Shown here piece by piece: positions 31,997-45,713 of a stretch of 64,000 nt of DNA (the first letter of the stretch is position 1; each line of letters opens with the position of its first letter). A program made the translations under genes and the position numbers. Origin of the DNA: Lates calcarifer (Eukaryota; Chordata; Actinopteri; Centropomidae); contig NC_066833.1 in NCBI RefSeq assembly GCF_001640805.2, positions 14,066,068-14,130,067 on the forward strand, written 5' to 3'. The notes below the pieces were generated by a model. That model saw only the letters and a list, made by a program, of their open reading frames with translations. It was not told the origin of the DNA and ran no database searches.

Positions 31997-34900
31997 TCCT
32001 CATTCCTCAAGAACTGCATCCTGTGTGATGACTGAAATTGTCTGAAAACACAACTGTGGAGCAAATGCTTTCAGACCACATCTATGACCAAGCCGACCTC
32101 TGTGTATGGGCAATAAAATGGGCCCTCCAGCATGGTTGTTGCAATAACAGACTATAATAAAAAACTGAATATGACATTATCAAATTGGGACCACCTGGCA
32201 GATGTGGTGGAAACTGACAAAGAATTTCAGAAAAATGCCATCGATGCATGCCACATCTGTTTAGCACCATAACAAATAAATGTACCATGGAGAGGTGGTA
32301 GAGAAGGAAACACTTTTTTTTTTTTGGTGAAGTCATGCCTGATGTTGCGTATAGTAACACCCACCATATCTCTGTGGAGACCTGAGATGAACAGAAAAAT
32401 CCTTTTCATGTCCCATTACCCACCACTGCCCCCATCAATAGCTGCTCCAGTTACCCAAAGCTTCGGCCTAAGAGGCAAAAAATAAGCATATTAATTATTA
32501 AGCTGCCAAGGGAGAGAGGGGAGGAGTGGTAGGGTTGGAGGGTAATGTGTGTGTTTATGTGTGTGTCGGCGCTTAGGCAGGGTTATTAAATTGGTTTTGA
32601 GAGCGCAGCTTCGGTTAAACTCATGGCAGGTGAGCCTTAATGCTAACAATTTAAATTGGTGGTCAAAATTGGAGATCTTAAGGTGTACTGTATATCTTGT
32701 CAGTACGTAAGATATGCTGAAATACACACAGCTGAAACACCATCCGAGACCTAAAGCCTATAGTTTGGTAAAGCATCACCTTAAACAAGTCATATCAAAT
32801 GGACAGTAAAAGATGATCACAACAATCTGTGCAAAAATAAACAAAACACTTCAAGGACAATTCAGTTGAAAAACAAACAGCCTAAGAAAACACACTGCTG
32901 CCAGTGTGATTTCAGAACTTCAATATTAAACACCTCCCGTCTTCAGCTCTGAAAATCTTTTATCATTCAAAGTCCACAGGTGTCCATTTAGGCCTCGTAA
33001 CCAAGTTGATAGAAAGTGACATTTTCCTCAGTGGCTTTTGAGACCCACCAAGCTGTCAGTCAGCTCCTATTTTATTTGCTTTCCCACTCATTTTGCTCCT
33101 CCTCAGAGATGAGCGCTGAGCGCCTCTGACATCAAAGACCTGTCTGAAACACAGTCTGGCCTTCAGAATCAAAGTAAGAGCTGCATGTCAAGGCTGCATA
33201 GCCATGCACTGACATGGTAAAGCTGCAATGACAGCCAGTCAGTGACAGAAACTGAACATGACAATCACAGTATGAATATTTGTTTTGAATCTGCAATCAA
33301 ATCTACAGTGTGGCTGACTTTTCAAAGAGAGAATAATGAATAGAAATGAAGTACAGTATACACTGGACACACAAGAAAAAATATTCAAACTCAATGAATT
33401 AAAAAAAGGACAAAGGAGGTTTTCTGAATATTGTGTAGTGTTATAAAGCAGTGTTCACACAATCAGTTAAGACCTTCATTTGCTTGTTTGTATATGAGGT
33501 ACATGGTGTATTATTCTGATACCATTGCTAAATCATTTAGGTGGAGGTCAGGGTCAGGACATATGGTGACTTCCGCTGTTGTCAGAAACCACTGAAAAGT
33601 AATGATATAATAAAAGTTATGTTATGACCACTGTGAATTCGTGACCCTGATTGGTTAGCAAGTGTCCATTAATTCAAGTTATTGACAGTGTGACACATGT
33701 GTTTATTTGCTGTTCTAAATTAATAAGCCAGCATTAAAAGGAAAAGTGTTTGTTGACAACCTAATTTTCATGACAAAAAGGAGACTAAACCTAAATAAAA
33801 AGTAACCACTGCAAATGAAAACTATGACAAAGTGTATAAAGTTTTTGGTCAGTGAATAAATACTAAATAATAATGAGAAAGACAAACCAGTATTAAGAGG
33901 CATCTTGGACTCAGAAACATTCTGTTTCTGATATTTCTGCATAAACTGCTGGGACAAACTGTTGCATCCTGGGCGGCATGTTTTCATATGACTATTTAAA
34001 AAAAGTTGGCTAACATTATCAAGAAATGAGGATGTAACATTAATGTAACTTTTAGTGGCTATTATTCTTTGTATTGCTATTGAAAAGAATTAATATGTTC
34101 CTGAATTAAGGTTGACAATCAACCCTCTAAATGCTTGCTAAAGAAATATCAACATGTTATCAGACATTGTAAAGTTTTCTCATGAGCTAAACCCTTATTT
34201 TAGTGAGAAAGTGAATGAATACAGCCTCCGAATGATTTGCTGCTCTGCAGCAGAGGGAACAGGTGTAGCTGTAGTAATGAGATAGCAGTTCTCTTCAAAC
34301 AGCCAGAGTTTGGAAATGATAACTGGATTTACTAAGGAGAATCTGTCTCTTGTATTACTGCAGAGTCTCCTGACACAGAATTTGACACAAAAGTAAGGTA
34401 CCAAAAAACTAAAGCTGAAACTAAAACAAAAGAGAACTTGGACATATGCAAAATTTGACAGACACTATCTACTTAGTAGCAGTGTTTGGTTTTAAGCATT
34501 GTTCAGTCCAACTGGCTAAGAAACATTGTAATTTACATAACCTATGGAGCAAATTAATCCCCAGCATAAACACTCAAGCAGACATAGTTACACTCATGTC
34601 ACACTCATGCACCCTATTCTATTCCCTTTTTGTCTGTGTCTGAGCCAGTTTTACATCTACGTCATGGCAGATCTTAGCTTGATCTAAGCCATAGCCTGGG
34701 GGGATGGAAATGCTGGAGAAAGAGAGGGCTGTGTTTTGATTATTAATTGGCATTAAAATTCCTTCCACACCTCCTTTAACTTTTAATGAGGTAAAAGTCA
34801 ACTCTCACTTCCAGCAGACCATAAAGGTTCAGTTTGAAAGGCAAATAAAGGGTCTGTACTCATGTTTAGGGAATCCTGGATGTTTTTTGTAGCGGAAAAA

Positions 34901-37900
34901 AGGTGAAGCAGAGGTGAGGAATGGATTAGACAATATTCCTAATCACGTGGATAGTTAGTGTCGATTCTACACATGTGAACACTAAAGTACACACACTAGT
35001 ATGCTTGAATACATAAAAAAATTAAGACATGACTGGTCCCCAGAATAGAATATAAGTATAACCAACTCTTTATTTCTGAGCTACATCGAAAAATATAAGA
35101 AAAAAATCTCCAAATTGCTTTGCATTTAAAATGTCTGATATTTATCAATTTGAAAGATCAGAGATGTTGATCAAATAAGCCCTTTACTGTCTCTTAGGGA
35201 GGCAGCATCAGATAAACATTTTCTACATTTCTAGATTTAAGTCAGTTGATAGGGACCACATGTTTTTTGTTCTTGTACCCAGCAGAAAACAAATACATAC
35301 ATGAAATCTTGAAAGATTATAGTCATTAATCTGCTTTATCTATCAAAGTATGGAATTAAAAAGGAGAAAAAAAATGTCAGGGACTGTAATATTAGAGGTA
35401 GGTGGTGATTGAAGCTGAGGGGTGATTTATTCTTCCATCAGTGACGGCAGCAGAATAATAACTATCAAAATAGAGGACCTGGGCTGCACCATGGGGAGTC
35501 AATCCAAGGCTGGATTCAGTCTGCTTTTATGGCATTAATGATTATCAATCTGCCCTCCACTTTTCCAAATACTGTCAAAAAAGTTAGACTTTTTAAACTC
35601 TTCTCATTTTTTACCCCTCCTCCTTTTATTTATAGTTTTGAAAGACCTTTTTACCTTTCATTTGAACTGGGTAAAGGAAAAGTTTGGGAGCTTATTTAAC
35701 AGAGCTTTAGGGGAAAATGCACTAGGCATGTGGTAAGTTGGTATAATAATGGTTGCCTCCATGTTTGGCTAAGTTTTGTCAAGTCTTGTAACAAATTTAT
35801 GTGATAAGAGTATAGATTAACACAAGTGAATTTTGAGCAAAAACTTTCAAGTGTTACATATACAGAGTCCAGTAATTTTATTTATGCAACACTCAGACAA
35901 AGACAAACACATTTTAATTGGAGAACTGTATTTTGTATTATTATTTCTCCTTTCTCAAGGCAGGTTGTGCTGTTGTTGTCCATTAATATTTCATAAAGCT
36001 TCTGCTTATGAAATCTCAACCATTATTAAAAAGTGGAGGGCATAAATAACAAAGCAAAAATAAGCAACACTGTGCCCTTAAGCCCGTGCTGTGAGCAACA
36101 TATGTGGATGGCTCAGGGGAAAAAATAAGGAGGAAGGACGGATCGAAAGATTAAAAAGGTAAGAAATCCTGGAGGATCAGATTCTTTTGTCATGTGTGAA
36201 ACTTAATCCAAAGCATGTTTATAAATGTTAGCTTTGTATAGTAACAGAAAAATAAACAAAACCATTAAAAGAAAGTTTTTAAGACGTTAAGCCCTGCTGT
36301 TCCCCTGGCAAACAAACCAAACCATTGGCTCTAATAGTCTCACTATCTCTGTCACACAGTGGTATTACAGCGCAATCAATTAACACCAACCACCACTGAT
36401 GGCCTGTTCTGGACTTCAATTTAACATGTGCCTCTTCACGATCCACATTAGGGGCTCACAAGTGTGACAATATGAATGTCGTCCTTCAAAAAGAGAGTCC
36501 CTCTTGCCCCCTTCCTGGAGCGGTGAAATATTGAGTGTGACACGGGAGTAATTGCATGGGAAGTAATCAATTAGACACACAATTGAAGGAGACCTGAGGT
36601 CTGTGGGCTGCCAGGCAAGAGGCTTGACTGAATCTTGGTGATGTGCACTGAACCAATCTTGCCTGCCTCCTGTGGCAGAGTTACTCTTTCTTCTCCTAGA
36701 AGTTGGACGGTGACTGGAAGTCTCAGGGATCAGAAGAAGGCAGCAATTTTATGCCCCGCTCTCAGCAGTCCCTTGTCTGGGGGAAACATACCGACTCAAG
36801 TCGTCCCTTTCACCTTGCCCCATTCCATCCCATCCTTTCCATGCCTCTCCTGTGCATCACCGTCACAAGATGCTGAACAGGAAATGTTCAGCAGATGATA
36901 GCATACTTTCACTCAGATTTCCCCATCGAACATTTGCAGTAGACTTTGGAGACCACAGTACGGCTCAGGTGCTGAAAAGGGAGTTGCATACAGTACAAAA
37001 TGGCACAAACACGATCTTGCATGTGTTTGTGTGAAAGGCATCAATGTGACAAATCAAGACAGCCAACTGAAATATGATGAGAGATATAGAGCCAAAGAAA
37101 GAAGGATAAAGAGATGGAAGAAAGACAGAAAATGGGATAGATAAAGAGAGAGCAGATGGGCCATGAAGGAGTAGATAACGCCTTGGCGTAAAACACAGGC
37201 GTGTGTACATGCATGCGACGAGAGAGGATCATTCAGCAGATGGGGCCTCAGATTGGATGCCTCATTTTGGACAGACACAGTGCAGGCGTAGGGTGGTTAG
37301 AGAAATGAATCAACAACACTAAACAAATCTGAAAAAGAAAAAAAAATACTGTGTGATACTGGATGAAATGAGGGAAAGGGAGGGGGTGGCAGTGAAATGC
37401 GTTAAATCAGAAAGCTCAACTGTGTTTTGCTCTGAACTGAGGCTGTTATTTTTTTTGCTAAGGAAGCAGGTTGTAATTACCATGTGAAAGCACTGAGGCT
37501 GCCCAGGGTTCAAGTGATATCTGATGGAAGTGCAGAAAATGTAAGCAGGAAGAAAGACACTGTGGGTCAGTGTGCATCAAAATACAGATTAGGAACTTTG
37601 AAAATACCAAGAAGTTGCTCTGTTTAACCTTTTTTTGTGGTTAGCTAGAGGGAGAAAGGGTAGAAAGAAAGGTACTTATCTGACGTTTCTCTTTGCAGCA
37701 TACAAAAAATTCAGACCCAAACCACATAAAAAATGGATAACCTCATGAGGACTATAGGTTCTGTCTTTAAATGAGAAGTAAGTCTTCATAACAGACTTCC
37801 CTATAACATAATGCCAAACAAATGACACAACTAAACTTTCCAGACTTGGTGGTTTTTTTTTTTGTTTTGTTTAACATTTCTTATTCACTTCTATACACCC

Positions 37901-38670
37901 CCGTGCACACATACCGTCCCTCAACTTTTCCAGGCTTGACTGTGCCTTATATTTCATATTCATGAGGATAACTTAGCTAAGCTTGATTGAAAGGTGCATC
38001 GGAGGGAGTCCTATCCCTGCTCAGCCAGAAGCCTCCTCCGCCCCATCCTCCAGTCTCCTCAAATCCAGAGAGTCCATTCACAGCTCGCAGAGAGTGCACC
38101 AAAAAAATCAATAAGTGCAATGCTACAATATACTAGCGACAAATTGATTTCATCCCAAGGCAATTTCGACCCAAGCAGAAACGCGATCAAGTTTCAGCAC
38201 TGAGGGGGTCTTTTACTGTGCCTTCTCTCGATTAGCCCCTTATGTAGTTAATAAGTTTTATCCTCTTATATATATGTCGCTTATGGATTATATCGATCAT
38301 TTTACTCTTCTCTTGGGAGCTGCTGGCAGAGGAACGATGGGCTAATATGACAGCAACATCAAAGGCGTTGTAATGAATGAGACCGCTAGCCTCAGACTCA
38401 CTACAGCACTTGAAGGAAGGAAATAGTTTTGATCTGTGCAGCTTCATGCACAGGAGTGGATCTATCCTGATGGTTCAGGCTTATTTCCTGCCTCAGTAGC
38501 TCACTGTAGGATGATGACAACTGCAGCAGAACAAACTGGGACACAAGTGACTTGTTTCTTTACCACCCCCAGCAAGAGCTTGTTTAACTGTCAGGACCAT
38601 CTGTGCAAAAAGCAGGGATATGATAGACTCTCCAAGACAAGTTTCTTGTTATAAAGAGATAAGTTGGTAT

Positions 38671-39098
38671 TAGAGGTCTTCAAAAATACAAAATTTTGGA
38701 CCTGATTCTAAAGAGCCCTATCTACCGTGAACTAACATGCATAAATATATTTTAAAAAACAGATGCAAAAGGTACTTGAAGACAGTTGTAACTGGCCCAA
38801 TAATGGACTCATGGATCATTAGAGAGATCACCAATACTGGTAGAAACATAAGGCACCACAAATTAATGAGCAGCCAGGGCTGAAAAGAGTAACTATACAT
38901 GCCACAGTTCATACGCTACCTTGCCTCTTGCAGTGATGATGTAGCAACACTTGACCTCAGCTGACAGCAAAACTATTTGGAGGCATCAGATATATTAACA
39001 CACAGACCCAAGACTTTGGGAAACAGGACAGAGATTACATATAATTTGGACCTGATTTGGGTTCCAGGTCAGGTCTCAGATGCAACGTAAGACCTCTA
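38671..39098. mobile_element. hAT-like MITE with 10-bp TIRs and 8-bp target duplication
   Basis: The element begins TAGAGGTCTT and ends AAGACCTCTA, a perfect 10-bp terminal inverted repeat. It is flanked by GTTGGTAT (38663-38670) and GTTGGTGT (39099-39106), an 8-bp target duplication with one mismatch, as expected for hAT superfamily insertions. It is 428 bp with no transposase frame, so it is non-autonomous. TTTGGACCTGATT occurs near both ends (38695-38707 and 39045-39057). The AGAGGTCTT ends are familiar to me from a fish MITE family rich in GACCCGA-like words, though this copy is diverged. Confidence 0.8.
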
Positions 39099-40894
39099 GT
39101 TGGTGTGTTGTAATAACAACATACTCTTCAAATACTCTTCAAATAAGAAAGTGAGCAGATTCTTTTCTATTCTGTTCGTTAGCAAGGATGAAAGATACTG
39201 GTGTGAAACAGTCAGAATTATGAAATAGAGCAGATTCAGGCCTTGGCTGTTGTGCATAACTTCCCTTCCACTTCATGGCTCGAGGCCATGGATGGCACAT
39301 CAAACAGCAGCTTCTCACAGAGTCCAGCCCTGACTCCCTCAGCACTGGCTTCAACTTGGCACCACAATGAAAAGGACAGGCTTGGCAAAAAAAGCTGCTG
39401 GTGTTGCTGGACAAATGAAATTCCCTAAGTATGGCGCAACATACAAGAAAGAATACAAGATGGAACATAAAACACATGCGCATACTGTGGCTGCACACCC
39501 CCTCGCAAACGACTGTGTTGTTTCCTTTGACTCTGGGGGATCACCAGGAAGGAACAGTTGAAGAAAACAATGAGAGATTGTCTGAATTATTTAGAAAGCA
39601 GGTTTGGAAGCAGCAAGCTTGGTGCCATGCTTCTTCTTTACAAATCTAAATAAATTCTAGACAAGGAATAAATTGTAATCTCTCAATAAAAACAGTATTT
39701 CGACAATTCTCTTGCAAAGTGATGATATTGTCTTTCTCACTTTGCCTCAGTGCCTCTTTGACATCCTTACATCCCTCCATACCGTGTACCATCAGCACTA
39801 AGAACTCATCTCCATAACACATTGTTTTGACATTCCTCATCAATGAGGGCATGCAAGGCACTTTCTGGTGCTAACTAATAAATCATTCAAATCTCATTTC
39901 TCATGCTTCCCTATGTGTAAAAAATAATGAGGGAAACAATTTATGTTATGATTTCACTGGAGGGCAAAGCAGTGGTTTCACCATAGGGAAAAACAAACGA
40001 CCAGAATTTACTGATAACACTTACGCTTATTGTTATTCAAGCAAAACAGAAATAGCTTCTTTCTCCATTTTAACTTAAAAGATTTCTGAGGTTGGCTTCT
40101 GTATCAGAATGAGTAAATAACACCTCTAGTCTTGTGTTTCACACATCATGAGCTGGCCCTGGCCCTGCCAAGCCCCACTTAGCCCTGCTGTGGAAAGGCC
40201 CCACATCTTCTTTGTGGGTCAACCAACCTCAGGGTCAGGATGCCTGAAGAGAACCAGAATCCATTGTCCATAAAGAGTCCGAGCCACCCACACAATGTTT
40301 TCCTACTTAGGATGCTATTTATCAGTAATCACATTCACAGAATTCTCCAACTTCTGAGGAAATGGGCTTGGATCGATTGCTGAGTGGGTTGTAAATCAGA
40401 CGAGAATACTTATTATGTGAGCAGGAGAGACAGACAGAGGAGATAAAGACTTTTCACAACATTGCAAGTAACTATCATGTCCCTTAGTGTAAGAGGGTTA
40501 ATTGTGAAAACATCACCAGTCAGGATCTTAGGAGAAGAAGAAGAGACAGGCTGTCTGCATATTCCCACCTCATATGATGCTGATAAAAGCCAATAAACAG
40601 CTACCAGCACATTTGGCCAGTTTATTATATCAAGTGTTCAATGTCCTCTCTCATCAGTGTTCCAACTGCAACTGTATATTTGTAATAGTTGACCAACACT
40701 GGTTCCTCAACTAGGGGATTTGATCCCAGTTGAATTCAGCTGTAAGACCTTTTTGTGATCATTAACACCAAGGATAGTGATTTAAAACAAGGTAATGAAG
40801 TGAGTGAAGTGAATAATTAAGTTCCAGGTAAGAATCTGCTAGGCATTTCATTTAATCCACCTCCGAGCTGTTACCTACGTAATTAGTTTAAAAA

Positions 40895-40898
<4 letters not shown>

Positions 40899-40938
<40 letters not shown>
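40899..40938. repeat. CA microsatellite followed by CAAA repeats
   Basis: (CA)20 runs into CAAACAAACAAACAACAACAAA, about 560 bp downstream of exon 3 in transcript order, where it reads as GU repeats. Confidence 0.95.
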
Positions 40939-40942
<4 letters not shown>

Positions 40943-41494
40943 AACAAACAACAACAAAAAAAAAACACTTGACCATAACCTTCTGTTATCATATCATTAG
41001 GCTCACACTTGTATGGGTATCATTTTCTAAGACTGCTTCTGATTCAGCTCTAAATTACAATAAATACATAAATAATGTTACATACACATTTTGGAACAGA
41101 TTGTTTCAGATTGTTTTATTGCAGTGTGCATCACTTTAAACCTGAGTTGGTGTATTTTAAGCACATGGAAGTCATCAGTCACAACTGGCTCAACTGAAAG
41201 ATGTTAATTTGGTGAAAGTTTTAGGCCTGGGGTAAAAGTATTTCATCAGCTTTTGAAAAATGTGTCCTCCTGCAGGACTTAGAGGAGCTGTGAGGTAGAC
41301 CTATCCCATTAGAGAAATTCACTGGAAGGTGGTGAAAGAGAGGGTAAACACACAAACACACACGCACTCCAGATGATGTGGGAATATAGTTTGATCAAGT
41401 AAAAGAAACTTCTTCAAAGATTGGACTCAAGACACATGTCAAAGACACAGTACATGACACACGTGAGTGATCAGGAAATAATTAAGTCACTCAC

Positions 41495-41681
41495 CTGTGA
41501 GGTTCTTCAGACCCAACTGGCGCAGGCCGAAGTTCCCATCACGTCTGTAGTTGAGGAAGATTGCGAGGGAGTAGCGGTCCTCGTACAGCTTGGTTCCTCG
41601 GATGATCCTCAAGTTCTCCAAAGGCAGGTAGTCAAACTGGTTCAGGGCCACAAGCACATAGCCTGTCACTTCTCGAATAGA
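41495..41681 (-). CDS. erbb4: ErbB4 ectodomain, exon 3 (L domain I)
   Basis: This 187-bp exon encodes roughly residues 79-141 of the receptor in human numbering, part of the first leucine-rich-like L domain, which contributes to neuregulin binding. It reads [16 protein letters not shown], then [19 protein letters not shown], then [20 protein letters not shown] and [17 protein letters not shown] and [11 protein letters not shown] are ErbB hallmarks. The NLT sequon near the end is kept. The acceptor reads CCACAG before TCT, and the donor is GTGAGT after ACAG, leaving phase 1 (the first base of a Glu codon completed by exon 4). Length equals human exon 3 as I recall it. The gene runs on to exon 4 across a 16.8-kb intron. 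Confidence 0.96.
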
Positions 41682-44442
41682 CTGTGGATAGAGTAATGGA
41701 GGGAGGGAGGAGAGTTAGAGTGTGATTTATCTGTACAAAATAGTACTGCAGAAATAACAAATGTTACTTAAGACACAAAAGAATCCTCTTGATGAATCAG
41801 AAATTATTGATTCAGTAAGTAAACTACAGTACAAGGTTATGAGGTAGTTCATTAAATTGTAGTGCCCACTCCAGTACTCTGTGAACTTCAAAACATGCAA
41901 ACAAAGAAGTTTACAGCACAACTTGAGAATGAAGAGAAAAACCAGCTAGTCACTTGTATTTTTTTATTTTGGAGAATACATTTAATCTAACGCAATTCAA
42001 TCTCTAGCCATTTTAAGCACTTAAAAAGAATGTGCTTTGCTGACAATAAGCTGTACTTTCAAACCTTAAATTCTGGAAACTTCAAGTGGAAAATCTACTA
42101 CGCACTATTCAATTTTACTAGTTACTACTTACAATTCTTGGTAATTTAGTGTCTATTTATGTTGCAAAAATTAACTATTCTATCCTCTGTGGTAAGAAAA
42201 TACAGTAGAGAAGAGAAAGAAAAACAAAATAGGAAGGGGAAAAAAAGGAAAGTCAGAGGCATACATCAGATCATTGACAGCATCTATCTTCAAGGTCACC
42301 CTTTACATATTCAATCATGCCAACGAGTTGAGTTAGAGCATCTGAGCGAGGATAATTTGCTCCAGGGTTTGTGACCCCACTGCAAAACTTGGCACAAGGT
42401 TCAGCACTCATGTCCGGGGCCCGGCCTAGGGTGACTGAGCCACAAGGACAGCCATTGCTTCACACTTTAAATGTCATTTAGGGGGGGATATAACGACTGT
42501 CGAGAATTTGGCGAGGAGCCACCCAGTTGGAGCTGCTGTTGGATGAATCAAAGTGACAGCCTGTGTCCTCTTTCTCCCATCCACCATCATGGTGGCTGTC
42601 ATTAGCAGACAGGCGGTCAGAGAAGTCTTTCCACGCCGGCCCACTGATGCTGATAATCAACAAGTCTGTGTGTGAAGTGCTGTTGCAGCTGATGTACTGA
42701 GCTGAAATAAGTCCTAAGGAGGGCCATGGCAGTGTAGTCATGGCGGCTGACAGCTGTCAGAGACCATGGCCATCAGCCACAAGTAAGTAAGCCGCAGTCA
42801 CAGCTCCGTCATCATTACCCTGCTGATTACCATTAATAGAAACAGACATGCCAGAGTCTGTTGAGTTAGTGTGAATGAGTGACTGGGGACTTTATTTTCA
42901 GTAAGTATCTGTGAATGTGTTTATCGGTTTAGAAACAAGTTGGAAAAGAAGATCAAGTAGCTACTTTGTGTAGATAAGAAAATTGAGCAAAACTGAGGAG
43001 CAAAACTTGATGCATGATTGTTGTGAGCATGTCTATTTGCTCAAGTGCACATGTTGAAAACCTTTGATGTGTGTGTATGTTCTTCTCTGTTCTGTCATCA
43101 GTGTGAACACAGAATAGACAATCAGGACCTCACACTTTGACTTTATTTCACTAGCCAGGAGTTGAGGATGACTCACATTCACTCTGCTGGCAGTTTGAAG
43201 GTCTTTTCAACACTGCTAAATAACGAAATAGCTCTAAGTCTACATAGTCCACTGATATTGCCCTGGGCACTGAGCCATAAACTGTCCTGCACATCTACAA
43301 TCCAGGTACTATTTACTGTTTTCTTTTTTCCAAAGAGCTGAAAGTGGCACACAACAGTAAGCGCAATCAGCTCTGGCTGACTGAATCTGAGCATATACAA
43401 TAGCTGATAATTTTTTTCAAGGCACACACTTCATAGGTGCTTTTTCACAGTTTTTTTTGTAAGCCTGTTTATTACCCCACTCGCATGGTTGCCGGTTTGT
43501 TATTTTCAAGCCACCGAATCAATACTTTCCAAAGTGCAGCCTTGCAGAGGGAAATAAAACAAGGGAGAAAGAAGATGGCAGGTACACACGCTTTTCTCCC
43601 CACAGATTGTTTGTTCAATAATGAACTGGATGAAAAAAGGGAAACAACTTGTAGTGATTACAGGCCCTTGCTGAGCTAATGGCCAAATCTGCTCTGCGTG
43701 GTCACTTTCATTAAACACAGATCAACAAAACAAGCACTCCTCCCCCCTGCACCACTGGTGCAGGCCAAGTGTACCTTATGCCCACTTCAGGGAAACAGGC
43801 ACCTGGATTACAGCAAGCTTCAACACGTGCAAGCCTCTGAAGGAATAAAGCTGAAATATGATATTAAAAAAGGTGTTAATACACAAGAGTCCACATTGTG
43901 TGATGGGGATGCAATGCAGGGTTTGGCACAGGTGCCAGTGAAATAGCATTTAAAATATTTGTCTGTGCTTGTACTAAATTTATTCTTGTGTCATTTGCAT
44001 TATCTCTTCTATTTAGCTGCAATGCAATTAGAGCATCAAATTACCTGCTAAATATAACAACATCACCTGTTGTTGTCCTGGATTTCTCCCAGTAAAAATA
44101 GCTCTTCAACTACCTTGATACCGGTGTCTGGGGCACATGTGGCAAAAAATAGGCACCCTCTTACTTAAACCCAAGTGTTGATACTCTCTCTGCCCTTATT
44201 TCTATTACTGCTCAGGATTTGTTGATGTCAGCGTGGTCAGCTTTAATGGTGATATAGGCATTGCCATTCCAGATTCAGAAAGCGTGGTCCAAACTTTTGA
44301 TTACTCATAATCACATCAGTGAATACGTATAATCTTTTTATGAAAACTGAGATTACACAGACACTGGGATTGTGTGGGATGTTATTTTATTGCATGTAGA
44401 CTGAACTGTGCAGCAACCCCCCAGCTCACCCAACCTCAAACC

Positions 44443-44485
44443 CCAGACAGACAGACAGACAGACAGAGACACACACACACACACA
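44443..44485. repeat. CAGA tetranucleotide tract followed by AC repeats
   Basis: About six CAGA units are followed by about nine AC units, in intron 2. Confidence 0.9.
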
Positions 44486-45691
44486 CCACACTCCTCCCAG
44501 GAGATCAGTGCGTCAGAGTCCCAGTAACAGTGAACAAAAGAGAAGGAGAGAGCCAGATTCACTAGATTAACAGGGATTCCCCCCCCCCAAGCCGGAGCAT
44601 TTGTGAACGGAAGTGTGGCAGCGGAACAAACCCCTCACTTGAGTCACCGAGACGTGCGCAGTTTTGAAATCGAGTCCTTCAATCCCCAACTTCTAAAGGA
44701 GGAAGAGAGGGAGGGAGGTTTTTGGGAGTAGAGTCAGCGAAGGAAGGAAAAAGATAGGATGGAGAGGGAAAGTGAGGCAGCAAAGGAGAGATACACACTG
44801 CAGGAGGAAGAGCCCAGTCAAGTGGATCCAACTGGATCTATGTATATTTTAATGCATAATTAAAACCACACCTGCTCTAGTTCAGGAAGAGATACAGAGA
44901 GACAGCAAAGAGGGTGTGAGGAGAGCTAGAATGGAATGTTGGAGGGGGTGATGCAGGTCTGTAAGTGTAATGACACCATTAGCATGTTGTAAGAGACTGA
45001 ACACACGTTAGCATGATTGCCTTTCATTTCCATACATATTGAGGCATAGCGATGTGCTCCATGGGGCTGCAGTCACTGAAGTCAGATACACAGGAGTGCA
45101 CTGGGAGGGCTTATGGTTTGCCTTGCATGACTAAGCCCTCGTCCTCTATTTCCATATCGCTTCCCTAAACCCTCTGCCTCAGCTCACATCCACATCTGTA
45201 AACAGACACAGAATCCGGATGGAGTGTCTACAAGTGTAAGTGAGAAAATCCTTCTAAGTTTTCCCAGGAGATCATCCACAGTGTAACTGACAACCTTCTG
45301 GAAACATTGCTGGTAATTGTCCCATTTTTGAGAGTGAAGGCTTCATTACTGTTTTGACATTAATTTCTGACATGAAATCTCTATAAATGAATGTTAACCC
45401 TCCATTGTGAATAACTCATGCACATCACTCAAAAAGTCAGGAATTATATGACTACTACTAATATGAATACTGGTGCTGTGTGAGTGCAATGTTTCCCAGC
45501 AGGAGTACTGTCCCTTTTTCATACTGAGACTCGGCAGTGTTGCCATGCTTTGCTTTAAGTCGCCAAAGTACCCACCTCCAGCCTTGCAAACCACCAGCTC
45601 CCAGGTAACACCTCAGTCCCCCTGGAGTGGCTCAAACCCCATATGAGTCACTTCAAACACCTGCAGTTGATGCTGCCTTTGATGTTGTTTA

Positions 45692-45713
45692 TGTGTGTGT
45701 GTGTGTGTGTGTG
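45692..45713. repeat. GT microsatellite
   Basis: About eleven GT units in intron 2. Confidence 0.9.

Larger units (their letters stand above)
24735..41494 (-). other. erbb4: intron 3 (16,760 bp)
   Basis: This is the largest complete intron in the window. It contains a 428-bp hAT-like MITE (38671-39098), an internally repeated fish element (28640-29023), an adjoining short interspersed fragment (about 28200-28350), a faint LINE reverse-transcriptase trace (about 29470-29560), an AT microsatellite (31949-31990) and CA, GT and TAAA tracts (40899-40938, 29919-29943, 30465-30484). Unique-looking blocks at 30950-31200, 32500-32700, 33040-33250 and 36290-36650 are candidates for conserved non-coding elements. 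No open frame in it resembles a known protein. Stretches such as 25100-28100 and 34000-36200 show nothing I can name. Confidence 0.85.

Noticed and set aside
39121..39143. Tandem 11-bp duplication (ATACTCTTCAA)
   Set aside because: It is a simple slippage-type duplication next to the MITE, with no further structure.
39139..39498. 119-codon minus-strand open frame, with an overlapping plus-strand frame at 39367-39561
   Set aside because: Neither reading resembles a known protein, and overlapping frames on both strands are expected by chance at this length.
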